Notes: generated by a model from the sequence alone, not told the origin. Positions 27,764 to 39,576 are shown, counted from the stretch's first letter. The stretch: DNA of 64,000 nt from Phycisphaerales bacterium (GCA_035627955.1 DASPKU010000004.1:1-64000); one strand, 5' to 3'. Made by a program: numbers and translations.

Positions 27764-28384
27764 TCAGGCGCGGAGCGTCTGCGCGACGACGCGGAGGATC
27801 TCTTCGGGCTCGGTCATGCGGCCTTCGCCGACGGTGCGGCAGGCCTGCCAGCCGGTGCCGGGGCCGATGGTCTTGAAGCCGTCGGCGAGGAGGGTGGCGA
27901 GGTTGCGCTGGGTGGAGGGCTGGCCCCACATGGCGGCGTTCATGGCGGGGGCGAGGAGGACAGGGGTCTTGGCGCGGTCGACTGCGGAGATGATGAGGGT
28001 GACGACGTCGTCGGTGAGGCCGTGGGCGAGGCGGGCCATGCAGTCCATGGTGCAGGGGGCGACGAGGACGAGGTCGGCGTCGCGGGCGAGGGAGACGTGC
28101 TGGGGGTCCTTGCTCTCGATGTGGTCCCAGGCGCTGGTGTAGACGGGGTTGGCGGAGAGGGCCTGGAAGGTGAGGGGGGTGACGAAGCGGGTGGCGCTCT
28201 CTGTCATGGCGACGTGCACGTTGGCGCCGGCCTGGGCGAGGCGGCTGACGATGGTGCAGGTCTTGTAGGCGGCGATGCCGCCGGTGAGGCAGACGAGGAT
28301 GCGCTTGCCGCGGGCGGGCTCGAGCAGGCGCATGTCAAAGGCCCCGGGCTGCGGTGCTCCGGGGGTGGGTGCGGCGTCGGTCAT
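27764..28384 (-). CDS. coaC: Phosphopantothenoylcysteine decarboxylase (flavoprotein)
   Basis: The 206-residue HFCD-family flavoprotein decarboxylates 4'-phosphopantothenoylcysteine in coenzyme A synthesis. 'LVCLTGGIAAYK' binds FMN, 'RFVTPLTFQALS' precedes the usual active-site region, and 'PAMNAAMW' is the substrate-recognition motif PxMNxxMW. The CoaB synthetase domain that is often fused is absent, so CoaB must be encoded elsewhere. It lies directly after rpoZ on the same strand, a common arrangement. Confidence 0.9.
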   Translation of the reverse strand: MTDAAPTPGAPQPGAFDMRLLEPARGKRILVCLTGGIAAYKTCTIVSRLAQAGANVHVAMTESATRFVTPLTFQALSANPVYTSAWDHIESKDPQHVSLARDADLVLVAPCTMDCMARLAHGLTDDVVTLIISAVDRAKTPVLLAPAMNAAMWGQPSTQRNLATLLADGFKTIGPGTGWQACRTVGEGRMTEPEEILRVVAQTLRA

Positions 28385-28400
28385 GGGTCACTGTTTGCTG

Positions 28401-28431
28401 AGCACCGAGATGAGGACATCTCGGTGGCACG
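28401..28431. repeat. Dispersed palindrome, copy 2
   Basis: CACCGAGATG-AGGA-CATCTCGGTG is a perfect 10-bp stem between rpoZ and coaC. Read on the minus strand it matches the element at 2905-2930 with its GTGCCA flank. Confidence 0.7.
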
Positions 28432-28435
28432 CCGA

Positions 28436-28660
28436 TCAGGTGTTGCTGGTGTGGTCCAGCTGGGCGGCGTCGAAGTCGAGGGTGATCTTGTCCTGCAGGA
28501 TCTCCTCGATGGCGAGCTCCAGGTCGCTGCGGCCGTCGCGGGGGACGAGCGGGCGGGCGCCCTCCATGAGCTGGACCAGGCGGCGCTGGATCAGCGAGCA
28601 GAGCTTGAAGCGGCCCCCGACCTTGTTGACGATCTCGTCGCTCTTGAGTGCCTCAATCAT
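28436..28660 (-). CDS. rpoZ: RNA polymerase omega subunit
   Basis: The 74-residue product has 'IVNKVGGRFKLCSLIQRRLVQL', the conserved omega core that helps assemble beta-prime. Its length is typical. The start is uncertain: ATG 28660 gives the family-like start, although GAGGAG is 13 nt upstream, and a GTG at 28681 is the other option. It leads into coaC with a palindromic spacer. Confidence 0.85.
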   Translation of the reverse strand: MIEALKSDEIVNKVGGRFKLCSLIQRRLVQLMEGARPLVPRDGRSDLELAIEEILQDKITLDFDAAQLDHTSNT

Positions 28661-28815
28661 GATCTGGGCCAAACTCCTCACCGGCCCGCCCCCCCTGGAA
28701 AGGGGCGACGAGCCCGGCACTTGTGCGGCCGTGATGCTATTCTCATCAGACCCGCGGGACAATCCTGACGTTCTCTGCTCTGTGCGGGCATCTTAGACCG
28801 GGCCAGACCCCTCCC

Positions 28816-29409
28816 ATGTCCTTCTCCAAAGGCGATCGTGTCGTGCATGCCGGCAGGCCCGAGTGGGGCGCCGGGGCGGTGCTGTCGGCGGAGAGCTACC
28901 TGCATGAGGGCAAGCCTGCCCAGCGGCTGAGCATCCGGTTCGACCGGGCGGGTACGAAGTCGATCTCGACGGCGTTTGCGGATCTGCGGCCGGCCTCGGA
29001 CATGCCCCGGCTGCTGGAATCACCGGAGGAAGAGCCGGACCCGATCGCGCAGGCGGCCCTGAACGCGAATGTCGAGGAGCTGATGACGCGCCTGCCGGAC
29101 CGGGCGACGGACCCGTTCTCCAGTCTGCGGTCGCGGCTGACGGCGACGCTGGACCTGTACCGGTTTACGGAGTCTGGGGGGGCGCTGCTGGACTGGGCGG
29201 CGATTCAGACGGGGCTGAAGGATCCGCTGTCGCGGTTCAACCGGCACGAGCTGGAGCAGTGGTTCGTCAAGTTCAAGATTGAACTGGACAACCACCTCAG
29301 GAAGCTGCTGCGGGATGTGCGGAAGCAGGAGCCCGCGACGATCGATGCGGTGCTGGCGACGACGAACCCCGCGGGGAAGGCGGCGGTGCGGCGGGTGGAG
29401 ATGCGGTAG
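28816..29409 (+). CDS. DUF3553-domain protein
   Basis: The 197-residue product starts with 'KGDRVVHAGRPEWGAGAVLS', the DUF3553 signature, a small beta-barrel seen alone or at helicase C-termini. The rest is helical: 'FSSLRSRLTATLDLYRFTES' and 'FVKFKIELDNHLRKLL'. The function is unknown but might involve nucleic acid or protein binding. It is divergent from rpoZ. Confidence 0.8.
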   Translation: MSFSKGDRVVHAGRPEWGAGAVLSAESYLHEGKPAQRLSIRFDRAGTKSISTAFADLRPASDMPRLLESPEEEPDPIAQAALNANVEELMTRLPDRATDPFSSLRSRLTATLDLYRFTESGGALLDWAAIQTGLKDPLSRFNRHELEQWFVKFKIELDNHLRKLLRDVRKQEPATIDAVLATTNPAGKAAVRRVEMR

Positions 29410-29600
29410 GCGCGGGGCGCTTCCATTCCCCATTCAAACCCGGGCGGGTCTGTCCCGGCGAATCCGGCGGTTCCGTCTGTGACGGGCGGCGGCTGCTGTT
29501 CCCCGGCTTCAAGTTCTTCAAGGGCTGGCTTCCCGCTCAAGTGCGGGCATGTTCATCCACGTCAGCCGACCACAACACAAGACTTGAAAAGGAGAGAGGG

Positions 29601-29888
29601 ATGAACGAGCAGGACTTCCAGCAGAAGCTTGGCGACCTCATCAGCCAGATCAGCAACCTGCCCGAGTCTGAGCGGGGCCCGATCGAGCAGCTAGCCGCGG
29701 AAACCCGCACCCGCCATGATCAGATGAAGAAGACGGTGGCCGACCTGCAGGAGTCGCTGGATTACCTGCGACTGAGCATCAAGTACCTGGTGTTCGATCT
29801 GGAAGCGACGCGGCGGGAGAACGAGTTTCTCCGCAAGCTGATCGACACCCAGACCGGCGGGGGCGGCGAGGAGCACGAGGCCGAGTAA
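29601..29888 (+). CDS. Small coiled-coil protein
   Basis: The 95-residue product is almost entirely helical ('MKKTVADLQESLDYLRLSIK', 'ATRRENEFLRKLID') and ends in a Gly/Glu tail. AAAGGAGAGAGG precedes ATG 29601, so it is probably well expressed. Function is unknown. It has its own terminator and precedes tRNA-Ser. Confidence 0.8.
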   Translation: MNEQDFQQKLGDLISQISNLPESERGPIEQLAAETRTRHDQMKKTVADLQESLDYLRLSIKYLVFDLEATRRENEFLRKLIDTQTGGGGEEHEAE

Positions 29889-29955
29889 GGCCGGGAAGAG
29901 ACCGAGAGACTGAACCTTCCAGCGAGATTCACACACTCGCAGACACGCACCAGAG

Positions 29956-29983
29956 AACCGGGGCTTTGCGGCCCCGGTTTTCT
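29956..29983 (+). terminator. Rho-independent terminator
   Basis: AACCGGGGC pairs with GCCCCGGTT across a 6-nt loop, followed by TTCT. Confidence 0.85.
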
Positions 29984-30041
29984 GTTGGGGACGCCCGGGG
30001 GGTGGGTACGGGGCTATATTTCCGCCCAACGACTGATCGCC

Positions 30042-30132
30042 GGAGAGGTGGCCGAGAGGCTGAAGGCGACGGTTTGCTAAACCGTTATACGGACCAAAAT
30101 CCGTATCGGGGGTTCGAATCCCCCCCTCTCCG
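30042..30132 (+). tRNA. tRNA-Ser (anticodon GCT)
   Basis: Acceptor GGAGAGG/CCTCTCC, anticodon loop TTGCTAA between ACGGT/ACCGT stems (anticodon GCT, reading AGC/AGU), a long variable arm (ACGGA...TCCGT) and T arm GGTTCGAATCC are all visible. Discriminator G is followed by a T-run that may end transcription. CCA is not encoded. Confidence 0.96.
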
Positions 30133-30158
30133 CTTTTTTCCGCTTTGGGCGACCCGGG

Positions 30159-31076
30159 CTAAGGCTGCCCGGACATGAGTCGCTCTTCAGAGGCGATGCC
30201 TTCGCTGAGGGCGCTCGAGAGCAAGCGGATGATCCTCATCTTGGGGTCGGACTGGGGCATGCGGGGCACAAGCCGCGAAGATCGCCACGTACCAAAGTGG
30301 ATCGGGGCCGAACTCCTCGTCTGGGCAAACAGGAAATTCAAAGCTCCGAGCACGCGGTCGCTCATTCTCCAGAGCGAAGCTCGCACGTCGTCGTCAACCG
30401 CGGGCAGCGCCTCCAGGAGCACCCTCGCGGTGGGATCGCCCCGTATTTCGAAGACGCAGTGTTTCGCGGCGTTCGACTTCTTGACCGCCTCTCCTCCGTA
30501 AAGAGTCGCGAAGAACACACAGGTCATGTCGATCGAGACGAACCCGAAGAACTTGGACTTCTCGATCTGGTGAGACGCGTCGCTGTAGGCGCGATCGAGC
30601 TTCTGCGGCACCTGCACACGTTTGCAGGCAACCACGAATGTCATTCCACCGAAGCGACACTTCAAGTCCGGCTCAGCGGGGCGGACGTCAATACCCGCAT
30701 GATGGAGAGATGCCGCGGTGACCAACTCGAACTGCGCGTTCCGAGCATCGCTCGTTGCCGGTGTTTCATCGATGAGTTCAAGTGCTCCCGAGTACATCCT
30801 CTTGAAGGTGGGCCACCACCCCCGAGGATTTGACCGTAGCAGTGGAATGATGGGGGCGAGCTGACGGATGTCATTGATGCACGCGTGGCCCGTCAGTACA
30901 TCGGGTTCATGGTCGGCCTTGGCATTGCGAAGGATGTCAGGCTATCGCGATGCCACCTTGACAACCTGAAGCAGCCGACAACCAGGCGGAATCGAGTAAC
31001 CGACCTCTTCAAGGCCCGTGTTGAATGCGCGAGCAAGAGCACGGTACTGGAACGGGTCAATCCAGTTGATCCCCAC
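30159..31076 (-). pseudogene. PD-(D/E)XK nuclease-like gene interrupted by TAG
   Basis: The frame is open from a GTG at 31076 to the stop at 30159 except for one TAG at 30942-30944 (codon 45). The GTG has GAGAGG 6 nt upstream and lies 10 nt after the GNAT stop, so translation very probably begins there. Past the TAG the frame stays protein-like ('HEPDVLTGHACINDIRQL') before any ATG; the first ATG is at 30797 and would give a 212-residue remnant. That remnant has 'AEPDLKCRFGGMTFVVACKR', which fits the PD-x(n)-(D/E)xK nuclease core with C in place of the acidic residue. Base composition is less GC-rich than its neighbours. It could be a decayed defence nuclease or need read-through. Confidence 0.55.
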
Positions 31077-31086
31077 GATCCACCTC

Positions 31087-31572
31087 TCAAGACAAGAGCT
31101 TCAACTCGAACCAGAGGGTGTCGTCCATGGGGTCGTCGTTGTAGCGCTCGCACTCCGTGAAGCCCAGGGAGCGGTAGAGGGTGATGGCGGGGTGCATGTC
31201 GCTGGAGGTGTCGAGCTTCATGGTGGTGTAGCCGGCGGCGCGGGCTTCGGTGAGGAGCAGGTCGCAGAGGCTGCGGGCGAGGCCGGCGCGGCGGTGCTGC
31301 GGGCGGACATAGAGGCGCTTCATCTCGCAGGTGTTGGCGGCGTTCACCTGTTGCGAGATGTCGCGGAGGGCGATGCAGCCGGCGGGCTGGTTGGCGTCGT
31401 CGTAGGCGATGAAGAGGCGGCCGGCGGGCCTCGCGTAGCGGCCGGGGAGGGTGGCGAGTTCGTGCTCGAAGCCCTGGAAGCAGAGGGAGAAGGGGAGGCT
31501 GGCGGCGTACTCGCGGAAGAGGAGCGCGGCGTCGGCGAGCGCGGGGCCGGACTCGGCTTCCACGATCCTCAT
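31087..31572 (-). CDS. GNAT-family N-acetyltransferase
   Basis: The 161-residue product has the acetyl-CoA binding motif region 'MKRLYVRPQHRRAGLARSLC' (R/Q-x-x-G-x-A) and 'ITLYRSLGFTECERY', which are diagnostic of GNAT enzymes. The acceptor is unknown. ATG 31572 overlaps the stop of the metalloprotease gene as ATGA, so the two are coupled. A degraded nuclease-like gene follows after 10 nt. Confidence 0.9.
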   Translation of the reverse strand: MRIVEAESGPALADAALLFREYAASLPFSLCFQGFEHELATLPGRYARPAGRLFIAYDDANQPAGCIALRDISQQVNAANTCEMKRLYVRPQHRRAGLARSLCDLLLTEARAAGYTTMKLDTSSDMHPAITLYRSLGFTECERYNDDPMDDTLWFELKLLS

Positions 31573-33830
31573 CGGGCGCCGGCTCCGGCGGTCTCGGGCT
31601 TGGGTGCTTCCTTGTCGGCCTTCTTCGCGGGGGCCGCGGCTTCGGCCTTGTCCTCGTCCGCGTCGTCCTTCTTCGGCTCGGGCTGGGGGAGGGAGGCGCG
31701 CCACTCCTGGTCGAGCTGTGCGAAGGGACGGCCGAGGACTTCGCGGGTGGCTTCGTCGAGGGTCTTGCCGTTGGCCATGGAGGTGAGCCACGCGACGCGC
31801 TTGTCGCGGCCCCAGCGGTCGCTGATGTAGCCGAGCATGTGGTGGCCCTGCTGGTAGACGTACATCTGGTACTGGGGCTTCACGGTTTCGAAGTCGGCGA
31901 GCTCATCCCAGGGGGCGAGCTTGCCGGCCTTGGCCTGGCGCTCGATGAACTGGCCGCCCTTGCCCGAGTACTTCTCGGCGGCGAGGTCGGCGACGCCCTC
32001 GAGGATCCACCACGGCATGTTGTTGGCCTTGGGGCCGAGCTCGAAGGTGGCGCAGTGGCCGTACTCGTGGGCGATGACGTTGCGGAGGCCGCCGGAGCGG
32101 CTGCCGGGGCGGACCAGGAGCTTGATGGGCTCGTTGGGCTCGTTCCAGCCGCCCAGGCCGTTCTCGTACGAGAGGCAGATGGAGAGCTGGAGGTGCTTCA
32201 TGGAGGCGTAGAGCTTGATCTTCTGGGTGCGGTTGGGGAGGTCCTTGCCGCGCATGTTGAAGCCGGTCTCGACGTGCTCGCGGACAAGAGCGAAGCCCTT
32301 GAGGGCTTCTTCGCCGGACTGGTCGAGGCCGTCGTCGTACATGACGACGGCGCCGGGGGCGACCTTGCGCTGCCAGACCTCACCGGCGTAGAGCCAGACG
32401 GGCTTGCCGTCGCGGTCCTCGCGGATGAAGCGGGCGTCGAAGGAGACGGTGCGCTGGTTCTTGTCCGCGGCCATCTTCCAGGTCCAGGTGAGCTTGGCTT
32501 CGGCGACGTCGCCACGGAGGGTGAGGTCGCTGAAGGTGAGCTCGATCTCGTGGGCGGGCTTCTTGGAGGCGTCGTTGGCGAAGTACTTCTGCTCGTAGAC
32601 GAACTCGCGGTCGCCCTCGTAGATGTTCTTCATGTAGGCCGCGGCGTCGCCCTTGAGGCAGGCCTGCTCCATGGCGGCGAGGGTGGCGTCGATACCTTCC
32701 TCGGCGGCGGCGATCTCGTCGTCGGTGGGGTCGGGGTGGGGCAGGGTGCCGCGCCACTCGCGGTCGAGGTCGGCGAAGCAGAGGCCCATGACGTCGATGG
32801 TGGCCTGGTCGAGTGACTTGCCCGCGCCCATGGCCTTGAGCCAGCGGGTGCGGCCTTCGCGCCCCCACTTCTCGCTGATGTAGCCGAGCATGTGGTGGCC
32901 CTGGGTGTAGGCCATGCGCTTCACGGGCTGCGCGGCATTGTCGTAGCTGGCGATCTCGTCCCACTTGACGAGGGTGCCGTTGGCGGCCATGCGGCGGATC
33001 TGACGCTCGAGGGCTTCGCGCTTGCGGGGGATGAGGTCCTCGGCGGCGAGCTCGGCGACGCCCTCGCTGACCCACCAGGGAGCGTGCTTCATGCCGGGGC
33101 CGTACTCCCAGGTGGCGACGTGCCCGTACTCGTGGCCGTAGGCGGCGGTCCAGCCCTTCACGTCGCGGGCGTAGTTGTGCATGAACTTGATGGACTCGCC
33201 GGGCTCGTTCCAGCCCATGAGGATGGGGTCGGGCTGGTTGAGGTAGACGGTGGCCTTGAGGTGGTCCATGCTCGTGAAGAGTTTTATCTGCTGGAAGCCG
33301 GGGTTCACGTTGAAGCCCTGGTTCACGTGCTCACGGGCGGGGGGGAAGGCTTCAAGGGAGAGGCGGGCGGCGTGCTCGTCGCCCTTCCAGTAGAGGACGC
33401 GGAAGTTGTCACCCTTGAGCTCCTGCCAGTCTTCGCCGGCGTAGAGGAGCTTGCCGTTCTTCTTGGTGAAGCGGGCGGGCCAGGAGGCCTGCGTGCCCTT
33501 GGTGGCCGCGCCGACGTTGCTGGTGTAGTTGATGACGAGGTCGGCGGTGAGGGCGTCATCGGTGACCGTGGGGCCGCCCTTGGTGGAGAAGCGCACGTCC
33601 TTGACGCCGTTCTTGACGAGGTCGTCGCACCAGGCGGACTGCTCCTGCTTGAAGAACGGGTCGGAAAGGTCAAGGCAGGCGAGGAAGCCTTCCTTGTCGG
33701 CCTTCTGGGCCGCGGCGGTCATGCGCTCCAGGAGCTTGTTCAGCGCCCCGGCGTCTCCCTGGGCCAGGCAGGTCGCGGCTGTGAGGAGGAGGGCGAGGAG
33801 GAAGGCGGTGCGGGGGAGGGCGGTGCGCAT
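31569..33830 (-). CDS. Secreted tandem-duplicated HEYGH metalloprotease-like protein
   Basis: The 753-residue product begins with a signal peptide. Residues about 140-360 and 490-715 are two copies of one domain. Each has 'HEYGH' (233-237 and 588-592), a downstream 'WW(V/I)xEGVA(E/D)LAAE' giving the third zinc ligand (Glu256 and Glu611), and a shared 'QGHHMLGYIS(E/D)(K/R)WGR'. This is a gluzincin pattern similar to peptidase MA-like proteins. A linker domain (375-490) separates the copies and the tail is Lys/Glu/Ala/Pro rich. Both active sites look intact. It is coupled to the GNAT gene. Confidence 0.85.
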   Translation of the reverse strand: MRTALPRTAFLLALLLTAATCLAQGDAGALNKLLERMTAAAQKADKEGFLACLDLSDPFFKQEQSAWCDDLVKNGVKDVRFSTKGGPTVTDDALTADLVINYTSNVGAATKGTQASWPARFTKKNGKLLYAGEDWQELKGDNFRVLYWKGDEHAARLSLEAFPPAREHVNQGFNVNPGFQQIKLFTSMDHLKATVYLNQPDPILMGWNEPGESIKFMHNYARDVKGWTAAYGHEYGHVATWEYGPGMKHAPWWVSEGVAELAAEDLIPRKREALERQIRRMAANGTLVKWDEIASYDNAAQPVKRMAYTQGHHMLGYISEKWGREGRTRWLKAMGAGKSLDQATIDVMGLCFADLDREWRGTLPHPDPTDDEIAAAEEGIDATLAAMEQACLKGDAAAYMKNIYEGDREFVYEQKYFANDASKKPAHEIELTFSDLTLRGDVAEAKLTWTWKMAADKNQRTVSFDARFIREDRDGKPVWLYAGEVWQRKVAPGAVVMYDDGLDQSGEEALKGFALVREHVETGFNMRGKDLPNRTQKIKLYASMKHLQLSICLSYENGLGGWNEPNEPIKLLVRPGSRSGGLRNVIAHEYGHCATFELGPKANNMPWWILEGVADLAAEKYSGKGGQFIERQAKAGKLAPWDELADFETVKPQYQMYVYQQGHHMLGYISDRWGRDKRVAWLTSMANGKTLDEATREVLGRPFAQLDQEWRASLPQPEPKKDDADEDKAEAAAPAKKADKEAPKPETAGAGAR

Positions 33831-33850
33831 GGAGGGATGGTAGAGGAAAT

Positions 33851-33895
33851 GGGACCTATGGGACAGATGAGACTGAGGGGTCGGATGGGACAGGC
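33851..33895. repeat. ATGGGAC-type intergenic repeat
   Basis: GGGACCTATGGGACAGATGAGAC and a following GGTCGGATGGGACAGG contain repeated (A)TGGGAC units related to the ATAGGAC tracts elsewhere in the window. Confidence 0.45.
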
Positions 33896-33937
33896 GGAGG
33901 AAGAGGGATGGGGGAGGCGCGCGAGCGGGGTTGGTGG

Positions 33938-33943
33938 TAAGGT
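33938..33943 (+). promoter_or_regulatory. Candidate -10 box for leaderless OPT gene
   Basis: TAAGGT lies 8 nt before ATG 33952 without a Shine-Dalgarno site. Confidence 0.3.
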
Positions 33944-33951
33944 TCCCGCCT

Positions 33952-36063
33952 ATGGCGCTTCAGCACCTTACCGACGAGCAGGTTCGTACGTGGTCACTCG
34001 AGCAGAAGGACCGCTGGTGGCTGGCAAACGTGTACCGCGGGGACATGCCGCAGCTGACGTTCCGCTCGGCCCTCACGGGGTTCATCCTGGGCGGGCTGCT
34101 CTCGGCGACGAACCTGTACGTGGGCGCAAAGACGGGGTGGACGCTGGGCGTGGGGCTCACGAGCGTCATCCTCGCGTTCGCGATGTTCAAGATCCTGAGC
34201 CGGATGGGGGCACGGGACTTCACCATCCTTGAGAACAACGCGATGCAGAGCATCGCGACCAGCGCGGGGTACATGACCAGCCCGCTGGTCGCGGGGTTCG
34301 CGGCCTACATGTGGATCGAGAACCGCATCGTTGACGGATGGCACATCTTCTGGTTCATGGTGGTGCTGAGCGTGCTGGGCGTGCTGGTTGCGTTCCCGCT
34401 CAAGCGGCGGTTCATCAATGACGAGCAGCAGCCATTCCCCGAGGGGCGTGCGTGCGGCGTGGTGCTCGACACGCTGTACACGTCGGATGCCCGGTCGGGG
34501 CTGTTTCAAGCGAAGGTGCTGGCGATGGCGGCGGGTTTCGCGGGGCTGATCTCGTTCATTGCGGGCGAGGCGTACCTCAAGGCGATCCATGGGCTCATCC
34601 TGATGCTGCGCACCGGGCAGTCTTGGGCCGACACGCTGGCCGCGAACAAGGACAAGCTCAACGCGACGTGGCACCTCCCCCACTCGCTGGACGGGTGGTA
34701 CTACTCGCTGGCGGCGAAGATGGGGTGGCCGACGCCGAAGCTGGCGGGGGTGGAACTGCGGCAGCTGGGGGTGAGCCCGGCGCTGGACCTGGCGATGGTG
34801 GGCGCGGGCGGGCTGATGGGGGCGCGGCCAGCGCTGAACATGCTGCTAGGGATGGCGATCAACTTCCTGATCATCGTGCCGTGGATGATCCATGAGGGTG
34901 AGATTCTTCCCCGCACCGCCGAGATGCTGGCCGCGAATCCGAAGCTCAAGCCAATTGACCGCGTGTGGATCCTGAACAGCTGGGCGCTGTGGTGGGGTGT
35001 GTCGATCATGGTGGTGGCGTCGCTGGTGGCGATGTTCGCCAAGCCGAAGCTGCTGATCTCGGCGTTCACGGGCATTTTCAAGAAGCGCGCGGCGTCGGCG
35101 GATGTGCTGGGGCACATCGAGCTGCCCACCTGGGTCAGCTTCGTCGGCGTGCCGATCTTCGGCGCGATCGGCGTATGGATGGCTCACGACTGGTTCGGCG
35201 TGGACTGGTACCTGGGGGCGCTCGCGATCCCGCTGATCATCGTGCTGACGCTGATCGCGGTGAACTCCACCGCGCTGACGGGGATCACGCCCACGGGGTC
35301 GCTGTCGAAGATCCCGCAGTTCATTTTCGGGGTGATGCGTCCCAAGCACCCGGCGACGAACCTGATGACGGCCGTGATGTGCGTGGAGGTGGCGGGCAAC
35401 GCGTCGAACCTGCTGATGGACATCAAGCCGGGTTACATGCTGGGGGCCAAGCCGCGCCAGCAGGCGATCGGCCACTGCATCGGGATCATCGCTGGCGCGC
35501 TCGCGGCGGTGCCGCTGTTCCACCTGCTGTTCCTGTCGGAGTTCAAGCCGGGCGACCCGGGCGAGGCGGGGAACCTGCGCGAGGTGATGGTGAGCGATCA
35601 GTTCGGCTTCCCCTCCGCGTTCCAGTGGTTCGGCATCTCCGAGCTGATTTCGAACGGGTTCGGGAGCCTGAAGCCGTCGATCCAGTGGTCGATGGGGATC
35701 GCCGCGGCGGCGGGGCTGGTGTTCGAGGTTGCGCGCATCCTGACCCGCAACAAGTTCCCGCTGTCGCCCCTGGCGATCGGGCTGGGCGTGGTGGTGCCGC
35801 CGGAATCGACCATCGCGATGTGCTTCGGCGCCCTGCTGTTCTGGGGCATGGGCAAGCTGTACGCGGGCAAGGGCGCGGTCGGCGCCGGGGCCGAGCACGG
35901 CGGGGTCGCGGGCGAGCTGGGCACACCGGTCAATGCGAAGCCGCTATCGATCGGGCACCGGATCTGGATCGGTGCACAGGAGCCCATCTGTGCGGGCCTC
36001 ATCGCGGGCGCGGCGCTGGTGGGGATCGGGGACATCCTGGTGCGGGTGTTCGTGCTGAAGTGA
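33952..36063 (+). CDS. OPT-family oligopeptide transporter
   Basis: The 703-residue protein has about 14-16 membrane helices and the family motifs 'TFRSALTGFILGGLLSATNL', 'FPEGRACG' and 'TNLMTAVMCVEVAGNASNLL'. It imports oligopeptides or metal-siderophore compounds with protons. ATG 33952 is chosen as the start of the conserved 'LTDEQVRTWSLEQKDRWWL' region. Transcription converges with the CYTH-ligA pair, and an imperfect inverted repeat lies between. Confidence 0.9.
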   Translation: MALQHLTDEQVRTWSLEQKDRWWLANVYRGDMPQLTFRSALTGFILGGLLSATNLYVGAKTGWTLGVGLTSVILAFAMFKILSRMGARDFTILENNAMQSIATSAGYMTSPLVAGFAAYMWIENRIVDGWHIFWFMVVLSVLGVLVAFPLKRRFINDEQQPFPEGRACGVVLDTLYTSDARSGLFQAKVLAMAAGFAGLISFIAGEAYLKAIHGLILMLRTGQSWADTLAANKDKLNATWHLPHSLDGWYYSLAAKMGWPTPKLAGVELRQLGVSPALDLAMVGAGGLMGARPALNMLLGMAINFLIIVPWMIHEGEILPRTAEMLAANPKLKPIDRVWILNSWALWWGVSIMVVASLVAMFAKPKLLISAFTGIFKKRAASADVLGHIELPTWVSFVGVPIFGAIGVWMAHDWFGVDWYLGALAIPLIIVLTLIAVNSTALTGITPTGSLSKIPQFIFGVMRPKHPATNLMTAVMCVEVAGNASNLLMDIKPGYMLGAKPRQQAIGHCIGIIAGALAAVPLFHLLFLSEFKPGDPGEAGNLREVMVSDQFGFPSAFQWFGISELISNGFGSLKPSIQWSMGIAAAAGLVFEVARILTRNKFPLSPLAIGLGVVVPPESTIAMCFGALLFWGMGKLYAGKGAVGAGAEHGGVAGELGTPVNAKPLSIGHRIWIGAQEPICAGLIAGAALVGIGDILVRVFVLK

Positions 36064-36090
36064 TCGGAAGTAAGTTCAGCGCGGAGGAGG

Positions 36091-36223
36091 TTGAACGCGA
36101 AGGTCGCGAAGCGGGGACGAAGACGCGAAGAGGAGTGGGTGATCAGGCTCAGGCAGGATCAGCGCTCTCCCACTTCCGCTCTTCTTCGCGCCTTCGTTCT
36201 TCCTTCGCGCTCTTCGCGTTCAA
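36091..36223. repeat. Long imperfect inverted repeat built of GCGAAG units
   Basis: The left arm starts TTGAACGCGAAGGTCGCGAAG and the right arm ends CGCGCTCTTCGCGTTCAA; about 50 nt on each side pair imperfectly around a centre near 36150. It fills the gap between two converging genes and could form a large bidirectional hairpin. Confidence 0.75.
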
Positions 36224-36231
36224 GAGACCCC

Positions 36232-39029
<2,798 letters not shown>

Positions 39030-39296
39030 CTAGGCCGCGCTGGTGCCCTGTTTGAGCAGCTTGCCTGCTTTGAAGAGCACGTCGGGGCTCAGGTCGGCGC
39101 CGGTGCTCCAGCAGATCGTGCCGATGTCGGGGTTCACGGTCGCCGAAGCGACGAACTCGGGACGGTGCAGATCCTTGAACACGCCCTCAGGGCGGGCCAG
39201 CAGCGCGATATCAACGCGGCGCTCGGAGCCGTCCGCGAAGGTCAGGTCCAGGCAGGTGCCGCCGGCGGGCCGCACGCTCACGACGTCTGGTGCCAT
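39030..39296 (-). CDS. DUF2442 protein
   Basis: The 88-residue product has 'LDLTFADGSERRVDIALL' and 'VNPDIGTICWSTGADLSPD', the DUF2442 pattern. DUF2442 genes often sit next to DUF4160 genes, as here (3-nt gap), and the pair is commonly regarded as toxin-antitoxin-like. Biochemical role is unproven. Confidence 0.85.
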   Translation of the reverse strand: MAPDVVSVRPAGGTCLDLTFADGSERRVDIALLARPEGVFKDLHRPEFVASATVNPDIGTICWSTGADLSPDVLFKAGKLLKQGTSAA

Positions 39297-39299
39297 GCT

Positions 39300-39560
39300 T
39301 TATTCTAGGAGCGCGATGGGGAGCAGGGGCTGCTGCGCACGGGCCAGGTCCCAATCCCGTCGCAGTTCATCGAGGTGCATGGTCGCCCATTCGACCACTA
39401 GCGCTCGCACCCGCGGCGGCACCGACCCTTCGATGATGCGGAGGTCGTCGATGGCGAACTTCGCCTTCGCGCCGGCGTAGCGCACGTGGAAGTGCGGCGG
39501 CGGGTGGTCGTTGTGGTAGATGGTGATCACGATCCCGTAGAACCGGCTGATTTCTGGCAT
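39300..39560 (-). CDS. DUF4160 protein
   Basis: The 86-residue product contains 'GIVITIYHNDHPPPHFHVRY', the hallmark of DUF4160. It is followed directly by DUF2442 and preceded by the HepT-like gene after 16 nt, so four small genes probably form one transcript. GGAGG lies 3 nt before the ATG, closer than usual. Confidence 0.88.
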   Translation of the reverse strand: MPEISRFYGIVITIYHNDHPPPHFHVRYAGAKAKFAIDDLRIIEGSVPPRVRALVVEWATMHLDELRRDWDLARAQQPLLPIALLE

Positions 39561-39576
39561 GTGCCTCCGGGATGTT

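Noticed and set aside
30175-30833. Plus-strand frames opposite the nuclease-like gene
   Set aside because: No family resemblance; the minus strand shows a nuclease-like core and helical segments.
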